From Vanilla planifolia (Eukaryota; Streptophyta; Magnoliopsida; Asparagales; Orchidaceae), in the NCBI GenBank assembly GCA_023846275.1, contig JAIUJO010000184.1, forward strand, positions 186,001 to 250,000: a stretch of 64,000 nucleotides of DNA, in the 5' to 3' direction. This document shows, in pieces, positions 25,791 through 37,680 of the stretch. The position numbers and the translations under genes were made by a program. The notes beneath the pieces are model-generated. The model was not told the DNA's origin. It searched no databases and saw nothing but the letters and a program-made list of their open reading frames with translations. Every line of letters starts with the position of its first letter. Within the stretch, counting starts at the first letter, position 1.

Positions 25791-26544
25791 TCTATAATGA
25801 AACATTAATTCTTCATCATTGGTCTTCACCATGGTAAGCTCTAATCATACCATCAAAAGTTGATAAAACAAAAATTAAAAAGATGTATTACCAGAACCAA
25901 AGGCCGTCTAATTCAATAACTTTTCATGAGCCATTAAGTAGCTAGAAAAAGCCTGCATGGACCATTTTTGTAATAAAGCAATCCCTTCTAAAGTTAGTGT
26001 TTGGAGCATATATTAGCTTTAAAATTATTACAGTTATTCAATTTGCATGTAACATCAAAAAACCTATAACTAATTTAATGAGCCATTCATAGAAGGATCA
26101 ACCATGTAGTAATACTCATTTGCCATGTTTGACGATGCTCCACAAAGTAAGAGCAAATGCTCCTAAGTTCGGATGCGATTCCTCAAGTTCCAAAACATTG
26201 CCTCTCAATAATAGCTTTCTTCAAAGACATTTGTCCCTGGTGAGGAATGAAGATCAAAATTAGTGATTTTAAAAACTATGCTAACTAGACAGTAGGAATG
26301 ATCACAAGCTACAAAAAGTGCACTGGAATTTTGAGCATACCTCATGTAGCTAAAAATAGCCATTTAAATGGCTAAAAATTATTATGCCTTCCAAATCAAA
26401 GATGTTGAGCATACCTCATGTAGCTACAAAATGTTTTGTCAAAGTTCCATGATAAGAAAGCAAGCAAACTACATGTTGAAATGTTTGCCAAACACCAAAA
26501 AAGACCATGTTAATTGCTTAAAAAGGTCATGATTCCACAACTAA
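25791..26544. other. Spacer between repeat blocks, with small repeats
   Basis: No gene is seen. A 22-bp sequence beginning TTGAGCATACCTCATG is present twice, at 26,331-26,352 and 26,405-26,426. Between the copies is an 18-bp perfect palindrome centred on CATTTAAATG (26,357-26,374). Confidence 0.6.
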
Positions 26545-28028
26545 CTACTCAAATTTGTCAAGCCCCCCATGTCGCACACATAGGAAGACAGCACATGGGA
26601 GAGACTTGACACTGCATGTTTCATCTTGTAGAAGCAATAACACCATTAACCAACACATAGCCAAGTGCAACCTGTACCTCTTAAGTTTCATTATGACATG
26701 TGCAAACTCCACGCTAGGTAAAGCATGGTGTGACAATTCCACATTGTACCATGTCAAGTCTCTATTAAAGAGGCTCCTTATTCTTACATTAGCAATCCTA
26801 AGAGATGAAAATGGCCAAAAAGAGTTGTGTTGTGGGCACAAAATTCCACACACTAAGAAAGACACCACAAGGGAAAAGGAAAGACCACCACAAATCACAC
26901 TATGAAGGGTAGAAGCATGGATGACAAAAACTTTGCCAAGAACACATAGCATTACCAAACTTTCACTACAACATGAGCAAAACTACACCTCATAATGCCC
27001 CACAAAGAGGGCAAATAGTAGCACTCCAACTAGGCATAACGAAAAGTCTCCCAATAGAGCATAACTCTAACCATGCACTAGTAAACTATAGCACTAAAAA
27101 AAGTTTACACTTTATGAAGCAAACATATCATGCACATAGGAACTTATAAGCCACTTGCAAACAAGGTGTCACATGTGTGAATTGTAGATTACAACGACAG
27201 CTAGGGATGAAGTTCAACATGTATAAACTCTAGTGCACATTACATCATCCAACTTTTTCTTCATTATAGGCTACGCGTGCCACACGATTCCACTTGGATA
27301 TTTCACGTGATAATTCCATCAAGGAAGAACGCAAGTCTTCCAATAGTACATTTACTTATCCACACACTAGCATCCCGTCATGCTAAAAATCTAAAGAGGA
27401 TACCCTTTGCAAGCCGTAATGATCACATGCATTGTTTGCAGTAAGGAGCACATGCGCTAATTGTCCACATGCAAGAATAATGCACTACTAAGGCTACATT
27501 ACACGAAGAGATCTACTGCATATATAGCTATAGTATTATAAAGTTATGGGCACACCTTAGCATGCACCAACCATTATGCATATTATATCAACCAAAGGTT
27601 GCTTTGTCATGTGCCATGCCACATTGATATTCCTTCTTGTGAATTACATGTGATAATTTTGTCAACATACAAAAAAAGTATCCTAATAAAGCTTTATTTT
27701 ATACATGAGAAGTATTCTATAACGCTAAAAATAAAAAAAAATTGTACTTTTAAGGCCACATAAGGTGCATGCACAATGTTGTAGCAAGCACTATTCTTTA
27801 TGATGCTTGATTAGAGGCACAACCCAACATGCACAAACCCTTTTGCATATTTCACCATCCAATTTTTACTTCAACATATACTACATAATTCCACAAATTA
27901 CCCCTTTCATTTTTTTTAATATTGCATATTGTAATAATTTTGTCAAGAGGGAAGGCAAGTTCCTAACTGTACATCACCTTATCTTTGCGTTAACTATCTA
28001 AGGCTCTAAAAAATACCTAAAATATTAG
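26545..28028 (+). repeat. Second tandem repeat family, block 1b, with header sequence
   Basis: The block opens with a header of about 450 bp (26,545-27,010), part of which recurs before the array at 50.3 kb. About three units follow, with the ACCATCCAAC-type anchor near 27,213, 27,553 and 27,824. It stops abruptly at about 28,028, where LINE copy B begins inside its ORF1. Both strands of the header are open for more than 110 codons, but no protein motif is visible. Confidence 0.75.
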
Positions 28029-28040
28029 GTTGATGGTTGG

Positions 28041-28345
28041 ACAATTCACATGCAAAGATCATCCTTTGGAAGAGTTTGTGGAGGAATTGAGTTTACAAAG
28101 CTCCTTAAAGTGGGCCTTTTGCTTAATGGAGAATTGGGTCACTCTTTTTATAGGTTTTATTTTGAAGGAATACCACTTATCTACTTCACTTGTGACAAAG
28201 TGGGACATGCTTCTAAGATAAGTACATCCAGTGAGTTGGTTCTTAGTGCTATTGTAGTTAAAAGCCTTTGTCCTTTTGAGATAGCACCTGATCAAGATAT
28301 GATGAGTAACAATTTGTTTGGCATCATGGATGATTGTGTGACATA
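28041..28345 (+). pseudogene. LINE ORF1 C-terminal remnant, copy B
   Basis: One frame (28,050-28,346) reads SFGRVCGGIEFTKLLKVGLL, then a glycine- and phenylalanine-rich stretch, then IYFTCDKVGHASKIS. The last part corresponds to a CX2CX4HX4C knuckle in which the first Cys has become Tyr and the last has become Ser. Copy A has the same layout, with SSYARVCIRTDLSKPL before its knuckle. This identifies the segment as the DUF4283 and zinc-knuckle part of ORF1. The same sequence is at 57,700-57,900. Confidence 0.7.
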
Positions 28346-29020
28346 GGAAGAGGAAAGTGTTAATAGCAACACAATAAAGGAAGAATGTGAATCGTAAAGA
28401 TCTAAGTAGGAAAGTGTTGACTAGTCATTACAAGCTGGAAGATAAAGAAAAAGTTGTGAATAGGGGCACATCCTAATCCAAGAATTATTGGCATAGAGGG
28501 CATTCATCTAAGATAAAGTGGGTACCAAAATAGATTGTGTTTGGCAAAGATGAATTTAATACAAATAAAACACATTGTTCATGAATTAATAGGGTTGTGG
28601 ATGATGGTTGTAGTGACTCTTCGTAGAATAAGGTATATATTTTGAAAACATAAATGGAAGTCTTAGGTAATCTTAGTCCATAACTATTCTATCATTTCCT
28701 GAGCTTGGGAGAAGGGCAAAAGCTCTATGGAATAATTTGGAGATCATAAAGGAATAAAGAATAGTAAATAGAGGTGATTGTCTTAGGTAAGTTTGAACAC
28801 TAAAAAAAATGGTGTTGTCAAAAAACATTAGAATTGGAAGAATATGGAGCAAGGGAATTTTGTTACCTAGACCTTCTGAGCAATTGTAGATGGTGTTATA
28901 AGATGCACTTGGAAACTACACTTAGTATTGTTTAAGGCTTTCCTTTGTCATGATTTTTAAGGTACTTTGGGTTGGGCATATAAGGGTTAGATGTGGTATC
29001 CACATAAATACATTCATTTT
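28346..29020 (+). other. LINE copy B, unassigned stretch between ORF1 knuckle and modules
   Basis: This is probably the decayed ORF1 tail and following sequence. It is colinear with about 57,950-58,680 in copy C (shared phrase GGTTGTGGATGATGGTTGTA near 28,590 and 58,260). No domain is recognised. Confidence 0.45.
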
Positions 29021-29720
29021 TGTATTATTACTAATTACATGAAGTTCATTTGGCATGAAAACTTGTGGTTTTTTATTTCCTTCTTTGAGATGATCATATT
29101 AGGAAAGGTTTTGGCATGGTAAGAGCATGGCAACTACTATTAGGTAGAGAGAAACAACATTAAGTTTGGTCAAAACACCATGATTAACATGAATGAAAAT
29201 TTTTGTAGTTTTTAGTATTGGCAGGACTCAAAATGGAAATGGAGTGGACGTGCAATTTTTCGAGACATATTCTACATATAATTCTTGGAGATATTATAAG
29301 TAGTGATGATTGCCAATCTATTTGGCTATAACTTTTGATGAGTGCTCATAGGCCAACTTCATTACATTTTTTTTTGTAAAATGCTAAATTACCATGCCTA
29401 GGAAGCTACAGATATTTAGTCATTAGGAGATTTGGTATGCATCAAAGAAGCTTGTGTACATCAATTTACTACCATAGGGGCAAATTGGGAGTAATGGTGT
29501 TCAACTTTTAAGAAACAAGATTATTACATGGCCAAAGAATTTCTTGTGCCTAATTCTCAGATGGAGAAGAGCTTCTTTAGTTTCTTAAACTTTATACATT
29601 AATTTTATGATAGAGGAGGTTGTCTTTATGAGGATGACCTCAAATAAAAGCTAGAATATTTGCTTACTTGCAAATATAGCTAAATGTCATACTTTTTTTC
29701 CTTGGCTAAAACTTTAGACT
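29021..29720 (+). repeat. Unassigned pre-endonuclease module, copy B unit 1
   Basis: This segment of about 0.7 kb is related to the following unit and to 31,430-32,000, 38,340-39,050, 58,680-59,370, 59,371-60,170 and 61,100-61,700. Shared phrases in order resemble TTCTTGGAGATATTGTAACT, TTTTGTGTAAAACATTA, ACTACTATAAGGGCAAATTG, GGAGTAATGGTGTGCTACTT, TTCTTTAGTTTCCTAGAA, AGAATATTTGCTTAATTGTA and GCTTTAGCCTTCTTTC. Frame fragments such as GEEFFSFLE and ELEYLL suggest former coding potential, but no known domain is recognised. Confidence 0.6.
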
Positions 29721-30440
29721 TTTGATTTGCTCTAATGCTACTAATCATGAAAAGTTTAGTTGGTATAAAAACTAGAGGTTTCAATTATTTACTGGTTATC
29801 ATCTTGAGGTTCAAGCTTAGCTCAAACATGGCTATGGTTACAAAGTGGGTAAATGCAACATTAAGTTTTATCGAGATATGGTGAATAATAATAATACAAA
29901 TAGGACATAAAATATGCATAACAAGGATGTATAATTCTTGGAGATGAATTCAATGTAGAATTCCTAGAGATATTGTAACTAGTAGTGGTTATCAGTATGC
30001 TTTTGTGTAAAACATTATGTTGCCATGCACAAGAAACATTATGTGATTTTCATTGCATTTAAGCAGCTTATGTATAACAACTTACTGCTATAAGAGCAAA
30101 TTTGGAGTAATTGTGTGCTACTTTTGTGAAGCACCTTTATTGGAAGGTCATGGAAATTCTCAAACAAAACTGTTTTGTGGGTGAGAAGTTCTTTAGTTTC
30201 CTAGAATTGGTACTTTATTATTAACACAAAGGAGGATTTCTCTAGGAGGACGACGTCAAATGGGAGACAAAATATTTGCTTAATTGTAAACAATAGCTAG
30301 GTGCTTTAGCCTTCTTTTTAAGGCTTTTATTACAACTGATGTTTGAGTCTCAGGTGTTGTTATGGAAGGCAACTACATCTAAATTTAGAATTGTCAAGGT
30401 TGGCAGGGTTATAATAAGCAATTTTACCTAGGCACACATT
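29721..30440 (+). repeat. Unassigned pre-endonuclease module, copy B unit 2
   Basis: This is the second tandem copy of the module. It begins near GGTATAAAAACTAGAGGTTT and ends where the endonuclease starts. It contains GAGGTTCAAGCTTAGCTCAA, an equivalent of which is present in copy C (59,449) and at the right edge of the plastid insert (45,686). A 74-codon open frame in the copy C equivalent (59,378-59,602) reads HDDHLEVQAWLKLGYGYKV. The function is unknown. Confidence 0.6.
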
Positions 30441-30464
30441 TTTTAGCTAATAATATATGGCTCT

Positions 30465-30943
30465 GTTTCTAGTATGGAATATTTGAGGGATAAGAGCAGT
30501 AAAATCTTATAGCTATTTGTAGCACTTGGTAAGAAGCAATAGGGTCTTTGCTATTGCCTTATTCGAATCTTCCATGGTGATTTAATAAACATGAGGTGGA
30601 TCAACATTTGTGTATGAATTGGGAGAACTTTGTCTAATATTTGACTTAATTGTGAAGGGTTATTGTGGTTTTACTGAGGTGTTGTGTGGTGTATGAATCA
30701 AAGGAATATATGATCTATTGGATAGCTTAAATCCAAATCAAATTATTTATAAAGCTTGTTAGACCATTGATTGTTGCAAGGGATTTTAACATATTGTTTG
30801 CATAAAATGAGAAGAAAGATGGAAACAAAATTAGTGGTGTGTAGGGTCTGTATGAGATCTCTAGGCTCATTAATGATTAAGATTTGACTAACCAAGGATT
30901 TATTATGAAAATGTTCTCTTGGTGTAATAATAGGTGGCTAATT

Positions 30944-30976
<33 letters not shown>

Positions 30977-31110
30977 GAAAGACTAGATAGATTTTTGACC
31001 AATAGTGTTGGTAAGTAAGCATTCCCAAGCACTATAGTAAAACATCTTCATTATATAACTTTGGATTATTGCCCTCCACTAATTCTACTTAGAGAATTTT
31101 TATTGAATAA
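30465..31110 (+). pseudogene. LINE endonuclease remnant, copy B (first)
   Basis: Landmarks read across frames: WNI-stop-GIRAVKSYSYL near 30,475 (the WNIRG block), VVYESKEYMIYW near 30,690, RPLIVARDFN near 30,770 (the GDFN block with Gly changed to Arg), FSWCNNRW near 30,920, YERLDRF near 30,975 and a decayed SDHCPLL block (LDYCPPL) near 31,065. A (CA)n(TA)n microsatellite splits it at 30,944-30,976. The order and spacing match copy A. Confidence 0.75.
30944..30976. repeat. (CA)n(TA)n microsatellite inside the copy B endonuclease
   Basis: About six CA repeats are followed by about ten TA repeats. The duplicate in copy C at 60,645-60,665 has only a short CATATATATG, so the expansion happened after the two copies separated. 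Confidence 0.9.
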
Positions 31111-31430
31111 AATGGAGATGGGAGCCTATCACAAAGCCTATGGCTATCAAATACACATTCAATAATATTATGTATGCAGGCTGGAATAGGATTGTTAGAG
31201 GGAACCTTGCAGACTATCTATCCCCCAAATTTAATAGAACATTATTAGATTTAACAAAATGGAGTTTAGCTAAAATTGGTAATATTCTTAATAAGCGTAA
31301 CTTTTTGGAGTAGGAGATCTAGGAGGTTCAACTTAAGAAAACTGAGATGGAGTTAACAGAGCAAGAATATCTAATAAGATGGGTAATAGAAATACACTTT
31401 TATCAAATATGTGTAGCAAAGGAAGTACTT
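31111..31430 (+). pseudogene. LINE ORF2 linker after first endonuclease, copy B
   Basis: It contains KWSLAKIGNILNKRNFLE near 31,258, equivalent to WSREEVGNIIDRNRELE of copy A. This is the helical linker between endonuclease and RT. No RT follows here; the sequence passes into a third module instead, indicating a junction. Confidence 0.6.
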
Positions 31431-32000
31431 TAAATGGCTACTAAGAGGAGGAACAATTCATGGATATCTTTACTGCAAAATATTCTTGGTGTTATTATTA
31501 GCAGTAATGGTTGTTGATTATGGTGGCATTCACATTTTATGAGGGTCCATTGCCCTTCTTGTAAGACTACTGTAGTGCTAAATGCTATTTTACTTACCAA
31601 AAATGTTATTTGGTTTTAGGCATTATTAGATGTCCTCTACATCAAAGAAATAAATCTACTTTAGTTTACTTAGGAAAGAGGAAATTGGGAGCATTAGTAT
31701 GCTACATTTGCATGCCAACTTCATTGGGTGGTATTGGAATCACTCATGGAGAACACTTATTAAGGCAAGAGAATCTTCATTTACTTAGATTTTGTATAAT
31801 AACTTTAGGGTAGAGGAGAAAGTTTATAGGGGAAGAATCTCAAATAAGACTAAGAAAACTTGTGGAATGCTAAAAAATTCTTGATCATTTAGCTTTCTTT
31901 CTTGAAATGTAATTACTATTGGAGTTTAAGTTCCCAATGTTACTGTGGTTATGTGGTTAATATTTATAGGTTGCCTAGAAGCAACTATTTTGTTTCCATT
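31431..32000 (+). repeat. Unassigned pre-endonuclease module, copy B unit 3
   Basis: This is a third copy of the module, sharing AAATGCTATTTTACT, CATCAAAGAAATAAAT, GGAAATTGGGAGCATTAGTA, GTGCTAC-type and TTTAGCTTTCTTTCTTGAAA phrases with units 1 and 2. It lies immediately before a second endonuclease. The equivalent in copy C is 61,100-61,700. Confidence 0.6.
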
Positions 32001-32014
32001 TATTAATAATGATT

Positions 32015-32640
32015 GTAGTAGTAGTTTTGAACATTTAGGGTGTTAGACTAGCAAACGTTTGAGACTATTTGTAGCTCATTGTAAGGGAAAATGGTGTATC
32101 AATGTTTCTTTATTGGAAACTTCAATAAATAACTTCAACAAGCAAGTGACAAACATTCTTTTAGGAATGAATTGAAAAAACTTTTTCCAACCTTTAATTG
32201 GCTTTTCTAGTGGTATTGTGTGTTATGTAGTAAATGGGTTGAGCTTGAGATTATGAAGGCATCCTCATAGGTTATGTCTATATTGGTCACCATTGCCAGA
32301 ATCCTCTCTTGGTGATGTTATGTGGTATATGCATCTAAAGATTATATCATCCATAGGGTATCCTAGGACCAAATTAGAGAATTGTTAACATTGGTTGGTC
32401 TATTGAGTGTAACTAAACATGGCCATATCCTTAACATGCCTTGGAAGTTAAAGTAGAAGCTTTAGAAAGCTCATGCTTAAAAATTTGACTTAGAGTTAAA
32501 TGAGCTTGGGCATAATTTTTTGGTTTAACATATAGCCTCATATCATAGGGCTATAGGTTTAGAGAAATCTTGGAGGTTGTGGTGTCCCAATCTACATTGG
32601 GCTAAATTTGGAGATTGCAACATGTACTTCTTCAAAGTTG
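32015..32640 (+). pseudogene. LINE endonuclease (second, internally deleted) and linker, copy B
   Basis: It begins with a decayed WNIRG equivalent near 32,020. VYASKDYIIHRVS near 32,327 corresponds to the VVYESKEYMIYW block. It then passes quickly to the linker, with SWRLWCPNLHWAKFGDCN near 32,570, equivalent to WWWQYAKVHWVQLGDCN of copy A. The GDFN-to-SDH part is missing, so the second endonuclease is internally deleted. Confidence 0.65.
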
Positions 32641-32879
32641 TCTACCTACAAAAGTAATTATACTCATCAACACAAAAATGATAGTAGAGAATTGGAGGCT
32701 TCCCCAAATGAAATTAAAGAATTACTCATGTGTTACTTTAACAAAAAATGAGGTTGCTTTGGGCAATATAGTTTTCCACCTCTCTAGCTCTACAAAACTT
32801 TTGATAATGAGCAAGCAAAAGAAATAAAGCCTCTGCCATGGATGGCATCTTTGAAACGTTTGTGCATAAGTAATTCGAA

Positions 32880-33985
32880 TAATACTCTCACAGATATTGT
32901 CACAACGATGAAACAATTTAATAATAATATATGTATGCTAAAAAGATTGAAAGATATGTTAGTTATTGTTATTCAAAAGGTTTAAGGTCCTTTAAAACCT
33001 GAACAATTTAGATTGATAAGTTTTTTCTATATGACAAACAAAATTATGGCTAAATTTTTTTGCGTACGTTAAACATGATGCTTCCCAAAATAATTATGAG
33101 CAAACAAGTTTTTTCCTATGCCTCATTGAGCTATATTTGACAATATACTTTTAGCATAGGAGATGGTAGCTTTTATGTATGTATATGCAATAAACAAAGG
33201 TCTCATGACTCGTAAGCTGCACATGGACCAGGCCTACAATAAGGTCAATTAGTTGTCTGTGCTTGACATGTTAAAGAATTTATAGTTTTGAAATATTGTG
33301 TTTGACTAGGTTGAGTTGTGTATCACTACACCAAGAAATCAAATTAAGCTAAATGGGGTTCATCTTTCATGGATTGAAGCGACATGGGGTCTTAAGCAAG
33401 GGTGTCCATTAGCACCATAACTTTTAACTATTGTATTTGAATATCTCTCTTATCTTATTATGCAATTGATAGACCTTGTAGCTATGGTTAAGATCAAAAG
33501 TATCCCTTCTTCCCATATGATTTCTAACCTTTTTTATGATAATGATAATTGAAACTATGCTCTACCCATTTATGTTCTAGCAATGATCATTTGGGACATT
33601 ATTAAATAGAATCAGCTACATTCAAGCCAACTGGTCAATCTTTACAAATCAAAATAGCTGTTTGGTAGTGTAATAGAATGTATACAAATATAGATGATAA
33701 TAGGGAAGTTACATTTGTCCCAAACTACTCAATTGAAAGATTTAGGCATTCCTATTATAAAAACTACATCACAAGAAAAAAACTTCAATTTTCTTACTGA
33801 TCAAGTGAAAAATTGCATGGTTGGATGGAGGTTCAAAGCTCTGTCCATGACGGACCATATTACCATGATCAACTTGGCACTTATTTTCATTCCTATATAT
33901 TGCTTAGCACAATCTTTAATTTCGAAAGGCATTATTAAGGAGTTAAGAAAATTGATATGTAGGTACTTATAGATGGTTATAATAT
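32880..33985 (+). pseudogene. LINE reverse transcriptase remnant, copy B
   Basis: Motif A reads KLHMDQAYNKVN near 33,215, keeping the Asp. Motif B reads GLKQGCPLAP near 33,390. Motif C reads FYDNDN near 33,530, keeping two acidic positions. At 33,694-33,972 an open frame covers the thumb with LKDLGIPIIKTTSQEKNFNF, equivalent to YLGVPITARRLTKHELNF of copy A. The antisense frames over this region are shadows. Confidence 0.8.
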
Positions 33986-35070
33986 TAGTAATTCTATAGA
34001 ATTTGGTTACTCTACATAAGGAGGAATTGGCCTTGAGATTCATTGCTTGTCCAAGTTATAGGTAGCATTGATTCCAAAGAACTACAAGTGGGTTATGAAT
34101 TTGAAGGAAGTTTAAAGGGTTCAATATTCAGGTCCAAGTACTGTACGATAAATAATAATCTCTATAAACCACATTGGGCTTCACATACATGCAAACAAAT
34201 TTGTAATGTAGTGCCCTGAACAAATGAGAAAATGGTTTGGTGAATTGGTAAGGACATTAAAGTTTCTTTCGTGTTGGATAATTCACTTGACTTTTTTGCA
34301 AATGCATTGTGGCCTACATATATTAATGTACACTTGTAATGATAATTTGCATGGTAAAGCTTGTTAAGGAGCGTTGTGTTTGGGAAAAGTTATGATACAA
34401 AATTTGTTTGAGTCTAATTTGGCTTTTAGGATTATGGACACCCCTTGGGCAAGATCAAGTCCAAAGGATATGTTGTATTTGAATGAGCATGAAGACGTAG
34501 TGCTGGAATCAAAATTTATATACAATGGAATGTATAATAGCCAAAGTTTATTGCTAGAAGAAGTGTAGATTCTAAATTTCAAACTATAGCATAGAGTGAG
34601 TTTGTTTATGTAGACATTAATTTTGCATTTGCTTACCATACATCGCTTGATTTATGTGAGGGCATTGAGGACCAGGAATATTGTCAATGAGGCTGTGAGG
34701 TGGAGGAAGATATTATGCATTACTTTTGGGAATGTCATAAGGAAAAACAAAATATGGGCAAATAACTTCAAAATTAGAAGTCTTAGTATTAAATGGAATA
34801 ATTACATGCATTTTAAAGCATTAAAGGAGTTTTTGAACTAGATGGAGTTTAATATTTATGTTGCTAATGCGTCATAATTGATCAAGTTTTCTACTAAAGA
34901 GTTGTATTATATTTGGGTTAATAGAAATCTACATGCCTATTGTGCTATGTAGTTTAGCCTTGTTGCTCTTCGATAAAGAATTCCGTCTAATGTTGCTCCT
35001 ATCGTTGCATGTTCCATTCATTCGAGCCCATCTAGTGGGAGTTCTTGCAACCTTCAAGCACTATGTGTAA
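33986..35070 (+). pseudogene. LINE ORF2 post-RT region with zinc-finger-like motif, copy B
   Basis: Near 34,690-34,760 the sequence reads GCEVEEDIMHYFWECHKEKQ, the RT-associated zinc-finger pattern (Cys, Glu-Asp, His, Cys). It corresponds to HALWDCPCARDMW in copy A. The rest is the poorly conserved connection between RT and RNase H. Confidence 0.65.
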
Positions 35071-35079
35071 CCTCTTATT

Positions 35080-35280
35080 GGACTACTTTAATGGGTGGGT
35101 TAACCTTAATTATGATGCAATAGTGAAGGAGAACCTTCATATTGGAATTGGCATAATTGTTTGGGATCACTTTGGTAAGAAAAATACTTTTGTTGATAAA
35201 ATGTGGATTTTGAGAGCAGCCTCTGCCATGGAAACTATTGCTATTCTTAAACCATAGAGCTTCTTAGAACACTATTTCCT
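35080..35280 (+). pseudogene. LINE RNase H remnant, copy B
   Basis: The frame 35,045-35,257 reads GWVNLNYDAIVKENLHIGIG, then IIVWDHFGKK and SAMETIAILK. It matches the GWIKVNCD / VVVRDFLGRP / EVQEILF blocks of copy A. The first Asp and the Glu are present. Confidence 0.75.
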
Positions 35281-35619
35281 AATATTCTTGATGCAAAAAT
35301 CAAATATGACTCTCCAACTTCCATTGTTGAAGTGAGATGGATGGTTGTGTCAACCTTCTATAATAGCAATTATCTAAGTGCTGCTAATTTTGTGAAGACT
35401 ATGCAGTTCTTCAAGCTTCCCCATATATTGTGTTAAATTAGATGTGTATTTGACTGGGTTTAGTATTATACTATTTTGCTTGATTTTATATGGGATTGGG
35501 GAATGCCCCGCAAACTAGTTATGCACTATCTTTTATTTTATTTTATTGTGAACATCCATAAGTATTGTATGTTGAAGCCTTTAGCCATTTATTTATCATG
35601 CAACCCAAAGACTTACCAA

Positions 35620-37680
35620 TAATTGGGATTGGGATAGGCCATTTCTCACAAATGATTACTCACCTTTTTTATACATATGGCATTTTGAACTGCACACAAC
35701 TTTTGCTACAACATAAACTATTGGGACATTATGAAGTAATATGGACAACACTTTGGTCAGGTGGTAAATTTTAGCAAATCCAAAACATTGCTTAGTAAGG
35801 AGATAGGATGCAAGCATAGAAAGATGATAATAAGAAAGTTACATATGAGTCAATCTACTCCAATAAAATATTTGGGCATACCTATTGCAGCAACTAAATT
35901 TAAAAAAATTGAATTTTAATTTATTGTTGATCAAGTTGAAAACTATGTCAAAATGAAGGCTCAAGTTCTATCAATGATCGGACATCTTGTCATGATCAAC
36001 TTGGTGCTTTCTACAATTCCTGTATACCACTTAGCCCACTCTTTATTTCTAAAGGACATTATTCATGAGTTGGAGAAATTGATGCAATGGTACTGGTGAA
36101 GTTATTGGAATGTTAGCAGCTCTATACATTATGTAACCTAGAAATTAGTACTCTTCCTAGGGATTATGGAGGTCTTGGAGTTTGTAGTTTTTCGACATGG
36201 TATGCAACATTTATTGCAAAGTGTTGTAGGTGGGTTGATGGTCTTTTTGTTCAAGCATTTAGATCCAAGTATTTTATGACAAATAATAATATCTATATGC
36301 TATGTGGTGCATTGTATACATGCAGGATACATAGCAGTGTGATGCCTTGGACAAGTAAAAACATAGTTTGGTGAATCATTAAGGGAAAGAAAGTTTCATT
36401 TTTGATAGATAATTCACTTAGTATTTTTCCTATTGCTTTCTGGCCTACCTATATCAACATTGACGTCAAACATCTAATATATGTTGCAAAGCTTGTTAAG
36501 GAGCACGGTATGCAGAACCATGACAAAGATACAAAACATATTGATGCTTACTTTATTTATTTTGGTTATGCATTCCCCATAGGCTAAATCAAATGAAAAG
36601 GTTGTGTGGTACTTCAATCATATTGATGACATGGTGTTGGAATAAAAATTCATCTACAGTAGCTTGTATTTGATTTATAATTGAATAATAGTTGGAAGTT
36701 GAAACTATAGCCATGTGTTAATGTGTTCATTTGGAGATTAATTTTGAACTTTCTTCCAACTCACTCTTGGATGTGTGTAAGAGGTATTGAGATGGAACTA
36801 TTTTGTCCATTGGGCTATAAGGTGGAATAGGATGTTCAACATAGCTTATGGGAATGTGATAAGGAAAAGGATTTTTGGGGGAGCAATTTTCAATTGCTAT
36901 TTCATGGATGATGGAGCTAAAAGTAAAGATTTTAAATCTTTAAGTGAGCCACTAAACAAGATGATGGCAAATATTCAAATCGTAACTATGTTGCGTGCAA
37001 TTAAATTTGATATTTCTACATTATATCACCTTTCAATTAATTGAAATTTCCAAGCATAAGTGGGCAAGGTGTTGAGTTTGGCTACACCTCAATGTAGTGT
37101 TCAATTCAAAGCTATTAGACCTACTTGTTCCCTTTGTCCAATCCCATGTTGTGGGACTTTCTATGGCCTTCAAAGGTTGTTTATAAACAATTATTGGACT
37201 CCCCCACCAGTAGGGTGGGTTAAGTTCAATTTCAATACAATAATGTAAGATTATCTAAATGTTAGAATAGGTATCGCCATTATGTATGACTTGGGTAGGA
37301 CTATTATTGTTGGTAGATCTTGGATTTTAGGTTCAGTTTTCAACATGGAAACTATTGCTATTCTTGAAGCTGTGGAGCTCCTTAGAGTGCTACTAACAAA
37401 TTGTCATGCTTCATAGATTAAATCAGACTCTAAAGTAGTCATTTTGTAAGTGAGCCAACTACTTGCATCTATTACGTGTAAGGGTAATCATCAAAGTCCT
37501 ATCATGTTTGTGCAAAATATGTAGTCTTTCAAAATATTCCACACTATGTGTCAAGTCAACTATGGAACCAACTAGATTGCACATCACACTTTTATGAATG
37601 AGTTTTTGTAGGATTGGTGTATGCCCCTTCCCAAACAGCTACAATAATACCCTTTTTATTTATGTATGAACCTTTCTCAT
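35620..37680 (+). mobile_element. Ancient 5'-truncated LINE copy D (RT motif C to RNase H)
   Basis: The copy starts inside the RT, just before a decayed motif C (SQMITHLFYTYG near 35,650), directly after the 3' end of copy B. The thumb (KYLGIPIAATK near 35,865, then INLVLSTIPVYHLAHSL near 35,997) follows. RNase H lies at about 37,195-37,410 with PPPVGWVKFNFNTIM and NMETIAILEAVELLRVL. The 3' end lies near 37,680. It is colinear with the 3' halves of copies B and F. Confidence 0.7.

Larger units (their letters stand above)
28029..35615 (+). mobile_element. Ancient LINE copy B (compound)
   Basis: This heavily decayed, AT-rich L1-type element carries ORF1 and ORF2 landmarks in + orientation. Order: ORF1 zinc-knuckle region, unassigned stretch, two related modules, endonuclease 1 with linker, a third module, endonuclease 2 with linker, reverse transcriptase, zinc-finger-like motif, RNase H, 3' end. 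Two endonucleases mean that two LINE copies are joined or that one was internally duplicated. 28,029-33,864 is colinear with 57,686-63,594. The 5' part of ORF1 is missing, cut by the repeat block that ends at 28,028. Confidence 0.8.

Noticed and set aside
26545..26958. 137-codon minus-strand frame (and a 116-codon + frame over the same bases)
   Set aside because: Both strands are open with no domain. The region is a repeat header whose relative at 50.3 kb does not keep the frame.
23590..28028. Regularly spaced repeats considered as a CRISPR array
   Set aside because: Units are about 300 bp, diverged throughout, without short identical repeats and unique spacers, and the context is plant nuclear DNA.
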